A stretch of DNA of 64,000 nucleotides from Hepsetus odoe (GCA_017165825.1 CM029369.1:12006211-12070210); one strand, 5' to 3'. Shown: positions 12,507 through 57,090, counted from the first letter of the stretch. Numbers and translations are program-made. The notes: generated from the sequence alone by a model not told the origin.

Positions 12507-12708
12507 ACATTTACGGCATTTAGCAGACGCTCTTATCCAGAGCGACTTACATGTCCTAATTACAGGGACAGTCCCCCTGGAGACACTCAGGGTTAAGGGT
12601 CTTGCTCAGGGACCCAGTGGTGGTAGTGCTGGAGGTGGGATTTGAACCTGGGACCTCTTGATCCAGAGGTCCGTAGGCAAGTACCCTATCACTAGACCAC
12701 CGCCACCC
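12507..12708 (-). mobile_element. tRNA-derived SINE, family A, with target-site duplication
   Basis: This is the same element as at 5753, read on the minus strand: A-box-like GGTGGTCTAGTGATAGGGT, B-box-like GGTTCAAATCCC, and the GCATTTAGCAGACGCTCTTA block at its 3' end. TCATTT occurs at 12501-12506 and again at 12709-12714 and is a likely target-site duplication. Confidence 0.85.
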
Positions 12709-13117
12709 TCATTTGAAAATAAAAACCCTCCAGACAGCCCACATTTTATTTTGACCAAACAAAATCACAAATATTACTCACAAGTAACTATAATTTATTA
12801 TAATATTCTACAATTAATGCCCTAGCATTTTAATAGTAATGTAATAATCATGGATTTTTACCTGTAATACATACAAACCTTTAAGCATCACTGTTGTAGT
12901 ATTTGAGATGAAATAACAATGGCTTTTTGCTATACTTTTTAGAGGTACACTTTCTTTAAGATTTAATTACCAGTTATTCCTGTCCATGGCTTTAAATGAT
13001 TTCAAGCAAAGTCCATGAATTTAAATGATTTTAAGCTATTTTCCCTCAGGATCCATAAAGTATCATTTTTGCAGAGCACAGAGCTCAGATAATAAAAGAT
13101 GTTTTCTTCATAAAACG

Positions 13118-14080
13118 GTGCATCTCAAAAATGACAATATTGTGAAAATGGGCATTTATTTATTTTAGTTTATCCAAAAAGGAAAACTTTCATGTATTCC
13201 GTATTCATTATGCATAACGTGCAATATCTCAAGCCTTGTCTCAGTGATTATATTTATGGCTTAAAGATAATCAGAAAAGAAATCTGGTGTTTCAGTTCCT
13301 TAGAATAGTTCCTAAGATCAATCAAAAAGGACTGACAGAACAGAAATGGCTTATGTCTGAAAACTATGTTCATTTATTCAGTTAATTTATTTATAACGGA
13401 ATAATTATGATTTAATAATTTTTGATTTACTTTCATTTAGTCATTGCATGGTTAAGGCACGTTATCCACAAACTAGTGCATCAATCAGCCTGGCATGGAG
13501 GCAGTCGGCATGTAGCACTGCTGATGTCATATTGAAACCCAGGTTGCTTTAACTGTGGCCTTGAACTTGTTTGTAATTTTTGGGTTGAGTGTTTCTCACC
13601 TTTTGCTTGACAATACTCCACAGTATCCCATAGTTTCTCTTTCCTGTCCAACCATGCACAGTCATAAAATGTTCAACAAACCATTTGGCAGGAGTTTTGG
13701 CACTGCTGCCAAAGGTAAGTCTGAATCTACATAAAGCTTGTCAGTTGATGGAAGCATGAACTGGCACAGTGGACCAGCACCAGCAGATGATATGGCAACC
13801 CGAAAATCACACTTTGGAAAATTGAAATTGGATTTATTTTTATCTGAAAAGTTGACTTAGGACCACTGAACAACATTCCAGTTCTTTTTCTCTTGTACCT
13901 GGATGTACCTGGCTGATGTGCTAGCCAGAGTTTCTGACGTCTCTGCTACTGGTTTGCTGATGTGGTTCTTGCCTGGTGTGTATGGGGCTCTGTTTGTGGT
14001 GGCACAAGACACAGATGTTGTGTAATCCTATTTAAAGTGTATCCAACGCCTCTGACACAAACAGACGAGAACGATATCAC
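13118..14080 (-). mobile_element. Tc1/mariner-like DNA transposon remnant
   Basis: On the minus strand, about 13730-13805 reads SSAGAGPLC then QFMLPSTDKL, which resembles the region before the second catalytic aspartate of Tc1-like transposases. A run of about 20 residues usually found between those two pieces is missing. Neighbouring sequence (13480-13920) also resembles transposase DNA, with broken frames. The edge near 13118 (GGTGCATCTCAAAAA) resembles a terminal repeat of such elements. I could not find a matching right end, so the right boundary is approximate. Confidence 0.7.
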
Positions 14081-14317
14081 CCCTGAGGCTCAGAGTGTTA
14101 CTGTGTAGCATTTGAAATGACTATCAAGTGAGTGAAGTCGAAGCTTACTGACAGGACAAAGCAGCAGAACTAGAGATTATTCACACTACAGTGTGCTCTT
14201 AAGGTCAAATTAGAATTCACAGCAGCAGACTGAAAGTGCTGAGGTCAGGGGATATTTTAGTAGATAACAGGAAATGCCGGCTTGAGGTTTGAGGACAAGC
14301 CATTAAGAGTTTCAGTC

Positions 14318-14352
<35 letters not shown>

Positions 14353-15829
14353 GAGAAGAAGTAAAAATAGTGAGTATGTATGAGAAATAGTACTGAACTG
14401 AAAAAAGTGAGCAGGATAAATCGTACTTGAGCAGCAAGTCCGTATTCATTAATAAGGTTTACTGCAATCGTAGCTACCCAAAATCATGTTGCTATTGGCT
14501 TTTTAGTTTAACAGTTAGCAGTTTCAGCACAGATGTACAGATTTACAGCACAGAATAGCTCTGGTTTCACAGCCTCCCATTACACTGTCACATTGTGATC
14601 CTTTTTTGATGTTTGTACAGCTGTTTTTGTGTGTTATTGGTCCAGGCACCTTCACTGCTCACATTTACAGTCATAGTGCTATCCTTGCATGCTTAGTGTG
14701 CAAATTTCATGAATGAAGACAACTGTTTTCTTCAAGTCATCAGTGATATAACAAACAACACATAACTGCCCCTGAATCTCATATGTTTTGTTCTTAAAGC
14801 AATATCATAACATTGTAAACCATGATAAAAGAATTGCTAATTAAGACAATATGTCATTTCTGCACTTGTTTGATCAAAAAGAGAAATAAGTGATTAGGAT
14901 TAGATTAGATTGGATTTTTGGCTTTAACATCGCCACCAATGGGAACAAGCACTTGGAGTTCTTCTAACACATCTGCAACAAGCTTATGATCTGACAGTCA
15001 TATGTTTCTTTCGTTTTCTATCCTCCTTTTAGACCGTTTCAGGAACAGTGATGAATGCTTTACGTCGTCTGTAAAAGTGATCAGTGAAGATCCTGTCATA
15101 AAAGTCCATACGCTTGGGATGCAAGTTGCTGGACTGTGAAATAATGCTTCAAGCTTTTTATTTTGACCTATTTTGAGCTATTTAGCGTTTATGGCTTATA
15201 AGCCCTTACTTATCTGCTTTTTAAATTTGTATACATCTCAGACCATAACAGACATCCTGGAATACGACTGCTTTCCTATGAAATCTGAAAAAGCTGTGCC
15301 GCAGGTGGACTTTAGTATGGGCCTGTTATTACTTTAACTTAATGCATCAACATCAATTCCCAGCAGATTACCTCGTGCTTGTTTGAACACATGCCACAGA
15401 CAACCCATTCAGTAAAATATCATTTATCCTAAGCTGTTCATTTAAGGGACCAGCCAGGCTTTGTAGGAATTATGGGGAATTTTGAGAAAGACCATGGTTT
15501 CCTCTGGGGGTCATTTATGGGATGTGATGATGGGATGGTGTTTCATTCACAAATTCATTATTGTTCATTTAGGTGTTAGTTAGTTCATTCATGTTTCCTT
15601 TTATTCTTCATAACTGACCAAACTTAATCAAATGATCATTCATCTTCACTAAATTTCCATCTGGTTTTTGGGAGATGTGCTTTGGGAATGGGCACCAAGA
15701 GTCAGACTAACTTTTCATCAATTTAAACCATTTTTAAATTAATGGAAACAATGAAACAATTGCGTATTTGCCATTGTTTAAAACGGAAAAAAAATAGTTT
15801 TCATAATTTCACACTAAATTAATTCAGTT

Positions 15830-15832
<3 letters not shown>
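14081..15832. other. Intergenic region upstream of rbms1, no gene seen
   Basis: No coding sequence was recognised. It contains a (GA)n tract at 14318-14356. Alternative upstream first exons of rbms1 are known in other vertebrates, but I did not find one here. Confidence 0.45.
14318..14356. repeat. (GA)n microsatellite
   Basis: About 19 GA units with one GC interruption near 14340. Confidence 0.9.
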
Positions 15833-15880
<48 letters not shown>

Positions 15881-15930
15881 ACACACCCACACACACACAC
15901 ACACACACCCACACACACACACACACACAC
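15833..15930. repeat. Interrupted (CA)n microsatellite
   Basis: About 98 bp of CA units broken by several CCA interruptions, ending about 580 bp before the rbms1 start codon. Confidence 0.95.
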
Positions 15931-16099
15931 CGATTTCTAAACCACAGAGTAGCTGATGGCCGCGCAGAGGAATGTGAAGTATGCACGCTTGAAGAAAGAA
16001 GGCAAGCTCAGAGGGAGAAACCAAGGGAGCGTTTTATCACTTATTTGAGCAAATATTAGTGTATTTAAAAATATATATTGGGAATTCTTTTAAAAGACA

Positions 16100-16510
16100 A
16101 GAATTATTCCATCTGTCGAAACACGCGTTCCTCAAACGGCGGTATTGTTGGTTGAGCAGGGCGTCGTGGTTTTTGGTCCACCCCCGCGTCGGAGGGCACG
16201 ATGGTTTGGTCCGTAGTGGGAGGGGCTGTTGTGTGGGGAACAGATCAATGAACGGAGCTAAACAAACGGGTTGGGCGACAGAGCGCGGCGGAGCGGAGTG
16301 GAGAGTTGCTCCAGCAAACTGAGCTTTTCACTCTTCGGCGGCGAAAATAAGTACAGAATAAAGGAGCGGGAGCAGCCGCGGGTCTCTATGTTGTGTAGAA
16401 TCAGATGTACAACTTTGGCAGCCCCTTATCTCACGGACTCTAGTGTTCACAAGCCAGCGACCATCACCAACAACTGACAGTGAAGCGAAGTCGAGACTCC
16501 CGGTTCTAGG
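16100..16510 (+). promoter_or_regulatory. rbms1: Inferred rbms1 promoter and 5'UTR with upstream ORFs
   Basis: This stretch is clearly richer in G+C and CpG than the DNA on either side (for example around 16180-16200, 16275-16310 and 16335-16385), as expected of a CpG-island-type vertebrate promoter. No convincing TATA box was seen near a plausible start, and the transcription start cannot be placed. The likely 5'UTR contains ATGs at 16271 and 16388 that share one frame and stop at 16475-16477 (TGA), and another short ORF at 16405-16443. The in-frame stop at 16475-16477 shows that the main protein cannot begin upstream in this exon, which supports ATG 16511. Confidence 0.6.
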
Positions 16511-49638
<33,128 letters not shown>

Positions 49639-50465
49639 TCGAGGTAAAGCTTACCAGACAAATGGAAAAATCCTGAGTGAATTAATACTATGCTATGCAA
49701 TAACAGTACGCCAAAGCGTTTATTTGATTTGAAATGTTCTTTTGTTTTATAAGTTATTGCTTGAACTAGCATCTGTTTTGTCCTCACCCTTAACATAGTC
49801 AATCTATCAAAACATGTCCGTTTTGTGAAGCTTGCACTGGAACTGCAGCTAGTCAGTGATGGAAGATCTGCTGTTTAGGTTTGGCCAGGTCCCTCAACGC
49901 TCAGGAGACCGTGAGGGGAATCTGCTTCAACAATCATGCTTCCTCTGATGGATGAAGCTTGACCGATTGATCGGCGTTTGCACAGGTTTTACGATGAGTT
50001 TCCTCTGTTTTTAAGAAAACTATCCAAACTATTTTTGGTATAAGTTCTATAAGGTGCAAATAAAAGATTAATTTCATCGAAGGATGCTAGCTATTGACGA
50101 AGAAAATGGAAAATGACAAAAAAAAAGTTTTATTTTAATAGAAAGAACGTTTATTTTTACCAAGGAATGGTCACATGTTGTGAGAACTCAAAGGATCATG
50201 TGACTTGACATGCATGGTAGCAGAGGTGTCTGTTGTTCCTATTTTTTTATGATTTCAGATTTGTGTGTTTTGTTTTTTGTTTGTGTTTTTTTTTTTTCTT
50301 CCTTTTTATTCTATGTATTGAGCTAGTTTTGATGTTTGAAGAGATTTATTGGCCGGACATCCTGAGAAAGATATTTTTTGTGCTTGCAGTGTGAGTGTTG
50401 CTATGGTGAAGTGTTACATGTTTCCTCTTGTACAGTGTGATTTGTCCTATTGATCTAGAATGATC

Positions 50466-50470
<5 letters not shown>

Positions 50471-50510
<40 letters not shown>
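50471..50510. repeat. (CT)20 microsatellite in the rbms1 3'UTR
   Basis: 40 bp of perfect CT. In the mRNA it would be a CU-repeat, a typical ligand for polypyrimidine-tract-binding proteins. Confidence 0.93.
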
Positions 50511-50515
<5 letters not shown>

Positions 50516-52139
50516 TCATACGATTTGCCTTAAATTTTTTCCATATGGCTGTACAGGTAGCCTCTAGGTGAGGCTGCACTGTTAAAAATCAGCTACGGCC
50601 TTGTAAATCAGCTGAATAGGGCTTTTCTTAGGATCTAGCTAATGAAATTCGCTTTGCCTAGTTTAGGTGTTTTTTGCTTTTTACTGATCTTCTTAAAGCT
50701 TTTAGACTAGAAAATGTGATGAGTGATAAAGGTGATTGAGTTTAAATAAGATGTAATGTCTTTGTAATCGGAGAGACAAAGGCTCCGGTTGTTGGAATGT
50801 GGTAGAAATTCTGCTGAATGAACATCTTTTTAAATTGCCTTTTAGAAAAAAAAAAAATATTGCTGTTGTAGTTTAGCTGAACATGAACACATGGGTGGGG
50901 GGAAAGTGGTTTGACCAAGTCTTTTTTTTTTTTTTTTTTTTTTTTTCCTTCTTTTTCTTTTTTTTCTCTCCTTTTTAAGGGGAGGGGGAGTATAAATGTC
51001 TTTTTAGTGGTTCTTTTAGTTTTGACACAGACAGATTTGCTTTTGTGTACAGATTAATTAAGCCTTCCACAGGCAACTTTCAGCAAGAGTTCAGTGGAGG
51101 TTTTCTGGAAGAGATTGATTTTCTGTAGATTTTAGTTTGTCTAGCTCTTTTCTAGGAAGCAAACTGAACTCGGCACTTTCAAACAAAGTTTACTTCACCA
51201 AAGACAGTGAGCTAGCAAACAGAGATAAAGTATCGGATATAATGTCATCTTCTCCCTAGGCAGGATATAATTATTCAACTTTCTACTGGACTAGACTGCA
51301 ATTTCGAGAATGTGCCTTTTTTGTATATATGCATCCAGCTGTCTTTAGTTGTTGTTAAGGTATGGACACATGCATGAAGGAATATTTGGATCCAACAAGT
51401 GCCACAAGCATCACTACAGAGCACATGAAACTGAAATATGAAACTAGAATACGCAAAAGGAGAAATTTGAAACTATGAACTGAGCAGCACAGTAATACTC
51501 TGCTACAGTATTTTTCAGCAAGAAATGTTCCTTTCTTGTATTTTCTTTTTAAAATCACAATAGGCTTTAATTTTGGCTTTATTGGGTCGTCTTCCACAAG
51601 ACTGTGTTTTTGAACTGGTGGTCATATCGACCAATTATCTACCTCAAAGCTGTGTTCTCTGTTTTAATTGGCCGGGCTAGCAGGTTCAGCCCGCCCCTCC
51701 AGACCAAACGGCTAGCTCTGGAGCTGCCCGCATATACACTTGTTTTATTTTCAGGTTGTTTTTAAATACTTTTTTTTTTTTTTTTTTTTTCCTCTTCAGA
51801 CTAAATTTTTTAATGACGTTGTTATTATTTTGAGGATAAATGTGCGTTGAACGTTATTTAGTCTTGTCTAGACATTCAGTTTCATAGTTTCAAAAGCAAA
51901 ACACTGCTGCTTAATCATAGGATGTTCCGGTAGTCAACAAAGTCCATTGAAACGAAAAAGAAAGGAGAGAAATAAAGAAAAACAAAATCCAAACTGAAAG
52001 TTGTGGTATTTCTAGGATCTGTGTTCCCGTGACATCGCCGCTATTCAGTCCCAGTCCAGACTTTCAGCAGTACAGACCCTGCTGCTCTGCTCTTGGGTGT
52101 GTGCAAGTATGTGTGGGCAGAGTTTGAAGTATGCTTGAG

Positions 52140-52186
52140 GTGTGTGTGCGCGCGCGTGTGTGAGAGTGCGTGTGTGTGCGTGTGTG

Positions 52187-52218
<32 letters not shown>
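52140..52218. repeat. GT/GC-rich microsatellite region
   Basis: Imperfect GT tracts with GCGC interruptions inside the inferred 3'UTR. It gives rise to several spurious ORFs. Confidence 0.85.
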
Positions 52219-52219
<1 letters not shown>

Positions 52220-52684
52220 ATAGGTGGGCAGAGATTGAAGGATGCGTGTGCTGCTTGAGACTGAGAAATGCAGGAGCATGAGTCTTGTGTGGGCGAAGCT
52301 GCTAGTAACACCTGAACCAAGTGCCAATGTATAGCTGGATGAAAGGGGAGACGTACAGAAAGAATCGCTCATGAACATGAACCATCACATACTAGACAGC
52401 CATTAAGTTATGACAAAAAGTAATAATTTATGAACAGAGAAGTTTTGTACAGACTGAAGAAATAAAGGTTTTCATAGAGAAATCTATATGAGAGTTATTT
52501 TTATTTTATTTGAATTTGTTTTACATGTGCCACAAACTTGCCTGTGGTAACTTGTCTGGTTAAAGAGAGACTTTGCTCTGTCATTTTTTTTTTTTTGGTG
52601 TGGTGGTGTTTTGTCAAAGCCAAAAAACTTCTTTTCATTAGATTGTTCCTTAAGCTTTATTTCTGTTTGTTTCTTTGAATTTTT

Positions 52685-52690
52685 AATAAA
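52685..52690 (+). terminator. rbms1: Probable distal rbms1 polyadenylation signal
   Basis: AATAAA within TTTTAATAAAAACC, followed within about 30 bp by GT/T-rich DNA. The proximal candidate is AATAAA at 52461. Confidence 0.55.
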
Positions 52691-53092
52691 AACCTAAACC
52701 TGAGGATTTGTGTAGACTTTCCTTTTTCTCTGGCTTAAAAAACAAAGGTGGACAACTGTTCTCAGTATTGTAGCCCACTGATTAGACCGGGTATATAATG
52801 TCCTTGAAGTTTTTGTGCATATTTGTGCTGAGACTAATCTTTGTTACGAAGCTCCCCGCTACCTATGTAATATATGCAAGAATCAAAAGCCAAATCTTTA
52901 CAAATTTCTTGGAAGTCAGTTTCAATGATTAATCACAACATCAGCTTAATCACAAAAAGTTGTGCTGGAGGAAAAACTGTTTTTTCTTACTTCTCACTCT
53001 CACCACTAGAGGTCTTGGTTGCTGTGACTGCTAAACAGTTTGTCTTAACAAAATTTTTTCCAGTCCTGTCCCTGGAGTCCCCCAGTATTACA

Positions 53093-53284
53093 CTGTGGTG
53101 GTGGTGGTCTGGTGGTAGGATACTTGCCTATGGCTCAAGAGGTCCCAGGTTCAAATCCCGCCTCTGGCACTACCACTTGCTCCCTGAGCAAGACCCTTAA
53201 CCCTGAGTTGCTCCAGGGGGACTGTCCCTGTAATCAGGACATGGAATTCGCTCTGGATAAAAGCGTCTGCTAAATGCCATAAAT
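53093..53284 (+). mobile_element. tRNA-derived SINE, family A
   Basis: A-box-like TGGTCTGGTGGTAGGATAC, B-box-like GGTTCAAATCCC, and the family A tail (CTCTGGATAAAAGCGTCTGC). It lies about 400 bp after the last rbms1 poly(A) signal. A flanking duplication is not clear. Confidence 0.83.
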
Positions 53285-54254
53285 GCAAATGTACACAGTA
53301 CAAAGTATACAAAGACATTTGTTCATTTGCTGCAGAATTTATCTAGGTGTGTTTGATCACAGAGCTCTAAACTGCTGCGCTCAAGCCTCTGAAATCCGGT
53401 AATGCTGGTTACTACCAGGTTTGAATGGAGCAGCCTAACGCCATGCTCCAGCTAAAGTATTGGGGGAACTAAAGAGACTTAAAAGTTAATACACAAAAAA
53501 AAAAAAAAACCTAGAAGCTCTGAAGTAGCAGCACATAAACTACCTGTAGTGAGTGATTCAGATTCACTGCCCATGGTACGTTGTTTAATTTTGAATGTGG
53601 CAAACTCCTCATAAGAGGCATAGATCCTCTATCATCACAAGACCATGTTTTTCTCTTTTTGGTGCTCTTGCAAAATTAAACAATTTGAACAGTTCCAAAG
53701 TAGTACAGATGTGGTGACAGGTGATACAAAAAATACTATTAACAATGATTGACATTATTTATAAAACTTTACATTTTGCAACAATTACTAAAACAATTGA
53801 CATTAATGTGAAAATACTGCATTAACAGAAACCTCTGCTATAAATGTTTTTAGGGTTTACTTGGTTATTGGTTATTAAATATTAGTGATTAAAATGTGAA
53901 ATGCTAAATTTAAAGCAGATTCTTTCGCTCATTAATACACTTGAAGAAATTAAATATTTGAAAAGAAAAACTCAATTAAAACTGTAGTTTAACTTTTAAC
54001 TGAGGGAACAGAACTTACTACCCATCTCTCTATATTGTCTGTGGCTATTCAGTGTGGAAGCATTTGCTGTTGCAAGAGGACATGACGCACAACTTTGAAA
54101 TGCATGATGTATATGAGACCTTGCAAAGGATACATTTTAAAATATGAGGGATAGATACTTGGGGATTATTGTTTGATGAAGACTGGGGCAGGGCCTATGA
54201 TCAACAGATGGGTCCAACCAGGATCTGGAGCAATGAGGGACTGGGGATGTGTGC

Positions 54255-54287
<33 letters not shown>

Positions 54288-56208
54288 TTGTGGCGTTACG
54301 CCACCCTACAGGAGGCCTAGAGGACCAGACGAGGAGTGAGACTCAGACTGCAGCTGTCTGTGCTCGGCCACCTGCGACCAACTCAAAGCCCTGCACAGTC
54401 CACCCACTCTCTGAGTGAAAGGTAGAACACTTACAATCCAGCCTCAGAACTGAAAGGATGGATAGAAATAGAGATTAAGAAAAAGGTTCAAATGCACTGT
54501 TCAACAGCAAGAAGTGGGATCTTTGAAGAAGTTTGTAAGATTTTTTTTTTTTTTGAGCGGGGTGACACTGTACTGAGAAAACAATCTCATATTGGCAGTT
54601 TTTGTTGAATCTCATTCATTTTACACATTACCAATCAGCTGTTATTAGACTGTAAACCTATCTTTGTTTATTGTTTAATTGGCATCCCTTGACTATTGTT
54701 TTGTTTTTGTTTTTTTGGTTTTGTTGTCCTCTTTTCTTTATTTCAGCCAAGAGCCAAGAGAATCTCTTCCAATGATTCTCAGGCTCTTGTTTCTAAACTC
54801 AACTCCCCATGTGTTGGGATGAATCTTGTTGGATGAGGTTTGGTGTGTTTTTCCATGTGATGATTAGTTGTAAATCGAAATACAGTCCAGCCACACGTCT
54901 CTGCGTTCTGCTCGTTGGTGATTGTGAGCTGCTTTGCCTGTTGGACCGTCGTGAGCCATGAAACTTGCACAACATCAAAATAAAGAAGTCCCTGTTCCTC
55001 ACAAAGTCAACAACAGCTGATATATAAACAGCGAAGGGTGCCTGGCTGACTGGTGCCTGGCTGCTGAGTCAGAAATGCTGGAACGGTCAGATCCCGTTCA
55101 TCTGATACCATGAGCACTCTCATATCCACAGCACCTTTAGCTCATTACTCCATATGTCCTGAATTACACCATGGAATATGTTACTCTACCCAATATGTTG
55201 AGTAGTGGTGCACTTGTAAAGCTTTGTAGCTTTTATAACAGAAGGTTTGTCTGTATTCCCAGTTAAATCAGCATTAAAGGGCTTCTCCCTATTTTTTTAA
55301 TCGGTGAAAGTTGTCCACCGCTTTGGCACCAGGCCGGAATGTCTGGGGGTGAGGAAAAGCTGCACAGGCTTTTGTTGCTAAGTGAGACTTTGTGCAGTTT
55401 AACTGAAAAAGTCTTTTTGTGTAGAACGGTGGGATACACTCACACCCCACAGTGTGCTCATGTGTGACACACACACACACCCCACAGGGTGTGTTGAGCT
55501 CCCTCTTCTCGCCTCCAGTATGCAGTCTCTCAGCCTGTCACTTTCTCTCACTCTAACTCTCATGGCTTTCTCACTCTGCTGCAACCGAGAGCCACACAAG
55601 AATTCAAGCCCCCTGAGATGCACTCAGGACAGTTCAAGAGTGGCTCTGATTAGAGTTTAAGATATTTTGACTACAGAGAAAGAAAGGTTCCCACACAGCA
55701 GACTGCCCCAGTGGTAACAGGGACATGTGTTCACATAAGCCAGTTCCTGACATTTCCCTGTAAATGAGGAAAGAGTTCTTTCTCTGCTGTTTTTTTTTAG
55801 GATATGGCTCATATCCAGCAGGAATCACCAAGCCTTCAAACCCTCCCTCTGCTCCCACATTGAGAGTCTAAAGGCTCCATCTAGAGGACTCTTGAAGAAT
55901 AAGTGTGTGTCTGCACTCACGGTTTTAAACCACAAGTATTCTCAGCACCAGTGCCTTTCATTCCTTGTACTTTAACATATCTGACCCAGTGACCCAGATC
56001 ATCAGGCAGTGATGGTTTTCAAGAGCTCAGTCAGGTGAACTTGAGCAGAAACACTCATGTGCCAGGGGAGCAGAACAGGGACATAGAGCTATCTAATTTA
56101 TTAAACTTACTCTAACTTAAAACTGCTTTTTTTCATGAAATTGAATTGAATACAGTTACTGGTTATTCTTTTAATCATTATTTTATTGCTATCATTGTTG
56201 CATCGGTC
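53285..56208. other. Intergenic spacer between rbms1 and cd302
   Basis: No supported gene. A (GT)n tract lies at about 54255-54285. A strong pyrimidine tract plus AG at 54746, followed by AATAAA at 54979-54984, could mark an unassigned terminal exon (see findings). The remaining short ORFs are not supported. Confidence 0.5.
54255..54285. repeat. (GT)n microsatellite
   Basis: About 15 GT units. Confidence 0.9.
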
Positions 56209-56559
56209 AAATGCTGAGGTCCAATTCCGTTGTGGTTCACTGTGCAGTGGTGGCCTAGCGGTTAGGGCGTTAGCCGCATGATCGGAGGATCAGGGGTTCA
56301 AACCCCTTCCCAATAGGTTGCCCTGAGGTACCCTTGAGCAAGGTACCGTCCCCGTCACTGCTCCCCGGGCGCTTTCAATAGCTGCCCACTGCTGCACGGG
56401 TTTGAGTGTGCATGGGTAAAATGCAGAGGTCCAATTTCGTTGTGGTTCATGTGTGCTGTGCCGTGACCTCGCAATGACAAGGGTAGTCACTTTCACTTTT
56501 TTTTCACTTTCACTGTGTGCTGTGCCGTGACCTCGCAATGACAAGGGTTGTCACTTTCA
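56209..56559 (+). mobile_element. Family B SINE array: full unit flanked by partial units
   Basis: A full SINE unit begins at about 56245 (A box TGGCCTAGCGGTTAGGG, B-box-like GGTTCAAACCCC). It is preceded by a tail fragment (AATGCTGAGGTCCAATTCCG) and followed by a second copy of the tail end (GTGTGCTGTGCCGTGACCTC appears twice, near 56449 and 56515). The layout suggests a head-to-tail dimer or trimer that lost its middle parts. Confidence 0.82.
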
Positions 56560-56579
56560 AATTAAAAACATACCATTTA

Positions 56580-56635
56580 ATATATATATATATGTATATA
56601 TATATATACATGCACACATAAATATATATATATTA
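56580..56635. repeat. (AT)n-rich low-complexity tract
   Basis: TATATA runs broken by TGTA and ACATGCACACATAAA, partly self-complementary. It abuts the 3' end of the SINE array. Confidence 0.85.
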
Positions 56636-56888
56636 ATACCATTGTTATTATTAATTTACTATTAATTCATTCATTAATATAACGTATTACCTTGTTCTTA
56701 TTTTATTACTATTACCATCCTTTAGTTTTTATTGTTACTAGCATTGGTTTTTTTTTGAGCAGCGTGGCTCATAAACTGGACTGTGACCCGGACCTGAGGG
56801 AGGTGTGAGTGAGAGCATGTTGCTCCAAGTTGATATTCACAGCTCAAAGGCTGGACATCTGAACTCCATACTGAAAGTGAACTATTAG

Positions 56889-56999
56889 CCAATCACAGTG
56901 CCGGGCACGAACACGTCTAGCCAATCGTAGCGCCGGGGCGGAGTTTGTGGAACATAGGGTGAAAAAAAACAATAGCGCTTTTCGGGCTGAACGAAAAAC
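56889..56999 (+). promoter_or_regulatory. cd302: Inferred TATA-less cd302 core promoter: two CCAAT boxes and a GC box
   Basis: CCAAT at 56889-56893 and 56921-56925 lie 32 bp apart, about three helical turns. They sit in two imperfect copies of TAGCCAATC(A/G)NAGNGCCGGG. GGGGCGG (56935-56941) follows, 59 bp before the ATG. This is the classic NF-Y/Sp1 arrangement. No TATA box was seen. The start site probably lies between 56945 and 56999, which would give a very short 5'UTR. Confidence 0.65.
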
Positions 57000-57090
57000 A
57001 TGGAGTCCAAGAAGTGGGCAGTCGCGGCGCTTCTAAGTCTGGTGCTTCTCTCATGTTTGTGGCGCAGCGCGCAGGGACAGGCTGTCAGGG
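57000..57090 (+). CDS. cd302: cd302 coding exon 1 (signal peptide)
   Basis: Encodes residues 1-30, MESKKWAVAALLSLVLLSCL then WRSAQGQAVR, and one base of Asp31. Basic start, hydrophobic core and small residues (SAQG) before the likely cleavage point. The donor is AGGG|GTGAGT. Confidence 0.92.

Larger units (their letters stand above)
49639..52710 (+). other. rbms1: Inferred rbms1 3'UTR (about 3 kb)
   Basis: No coding sequence. AT-rich, T-run-rich DNA follows the stop. AATAAA hexamers occur at 50059-50064, 51971-51976, 52461-52466 and 52685-52690. The last has T/GT-rich sequence after it and is the most likely distal end. A (CT)20 tract lies at 50471-50510 and a consensus Pumilio element (TGTATATA) at 51322-51329. 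A possible 155-bp UTR intron (49644-49798) is described in the findings. The exact transcript end is unknown. Confidence 0.65.

Noticed and set aside
16271..16477. Upstream ATG as an N-terminal extension of rbms1
   Set aside because: The frame hits TGA at 16475-16477 before ATG 16511, so it can only be an upstream ORF.
52045..52378. Histidine/threonine-rich ORFs in the rbms1 3'UTR
   Set aside because: Artefacts of the GT/GC-rich microsatellite.
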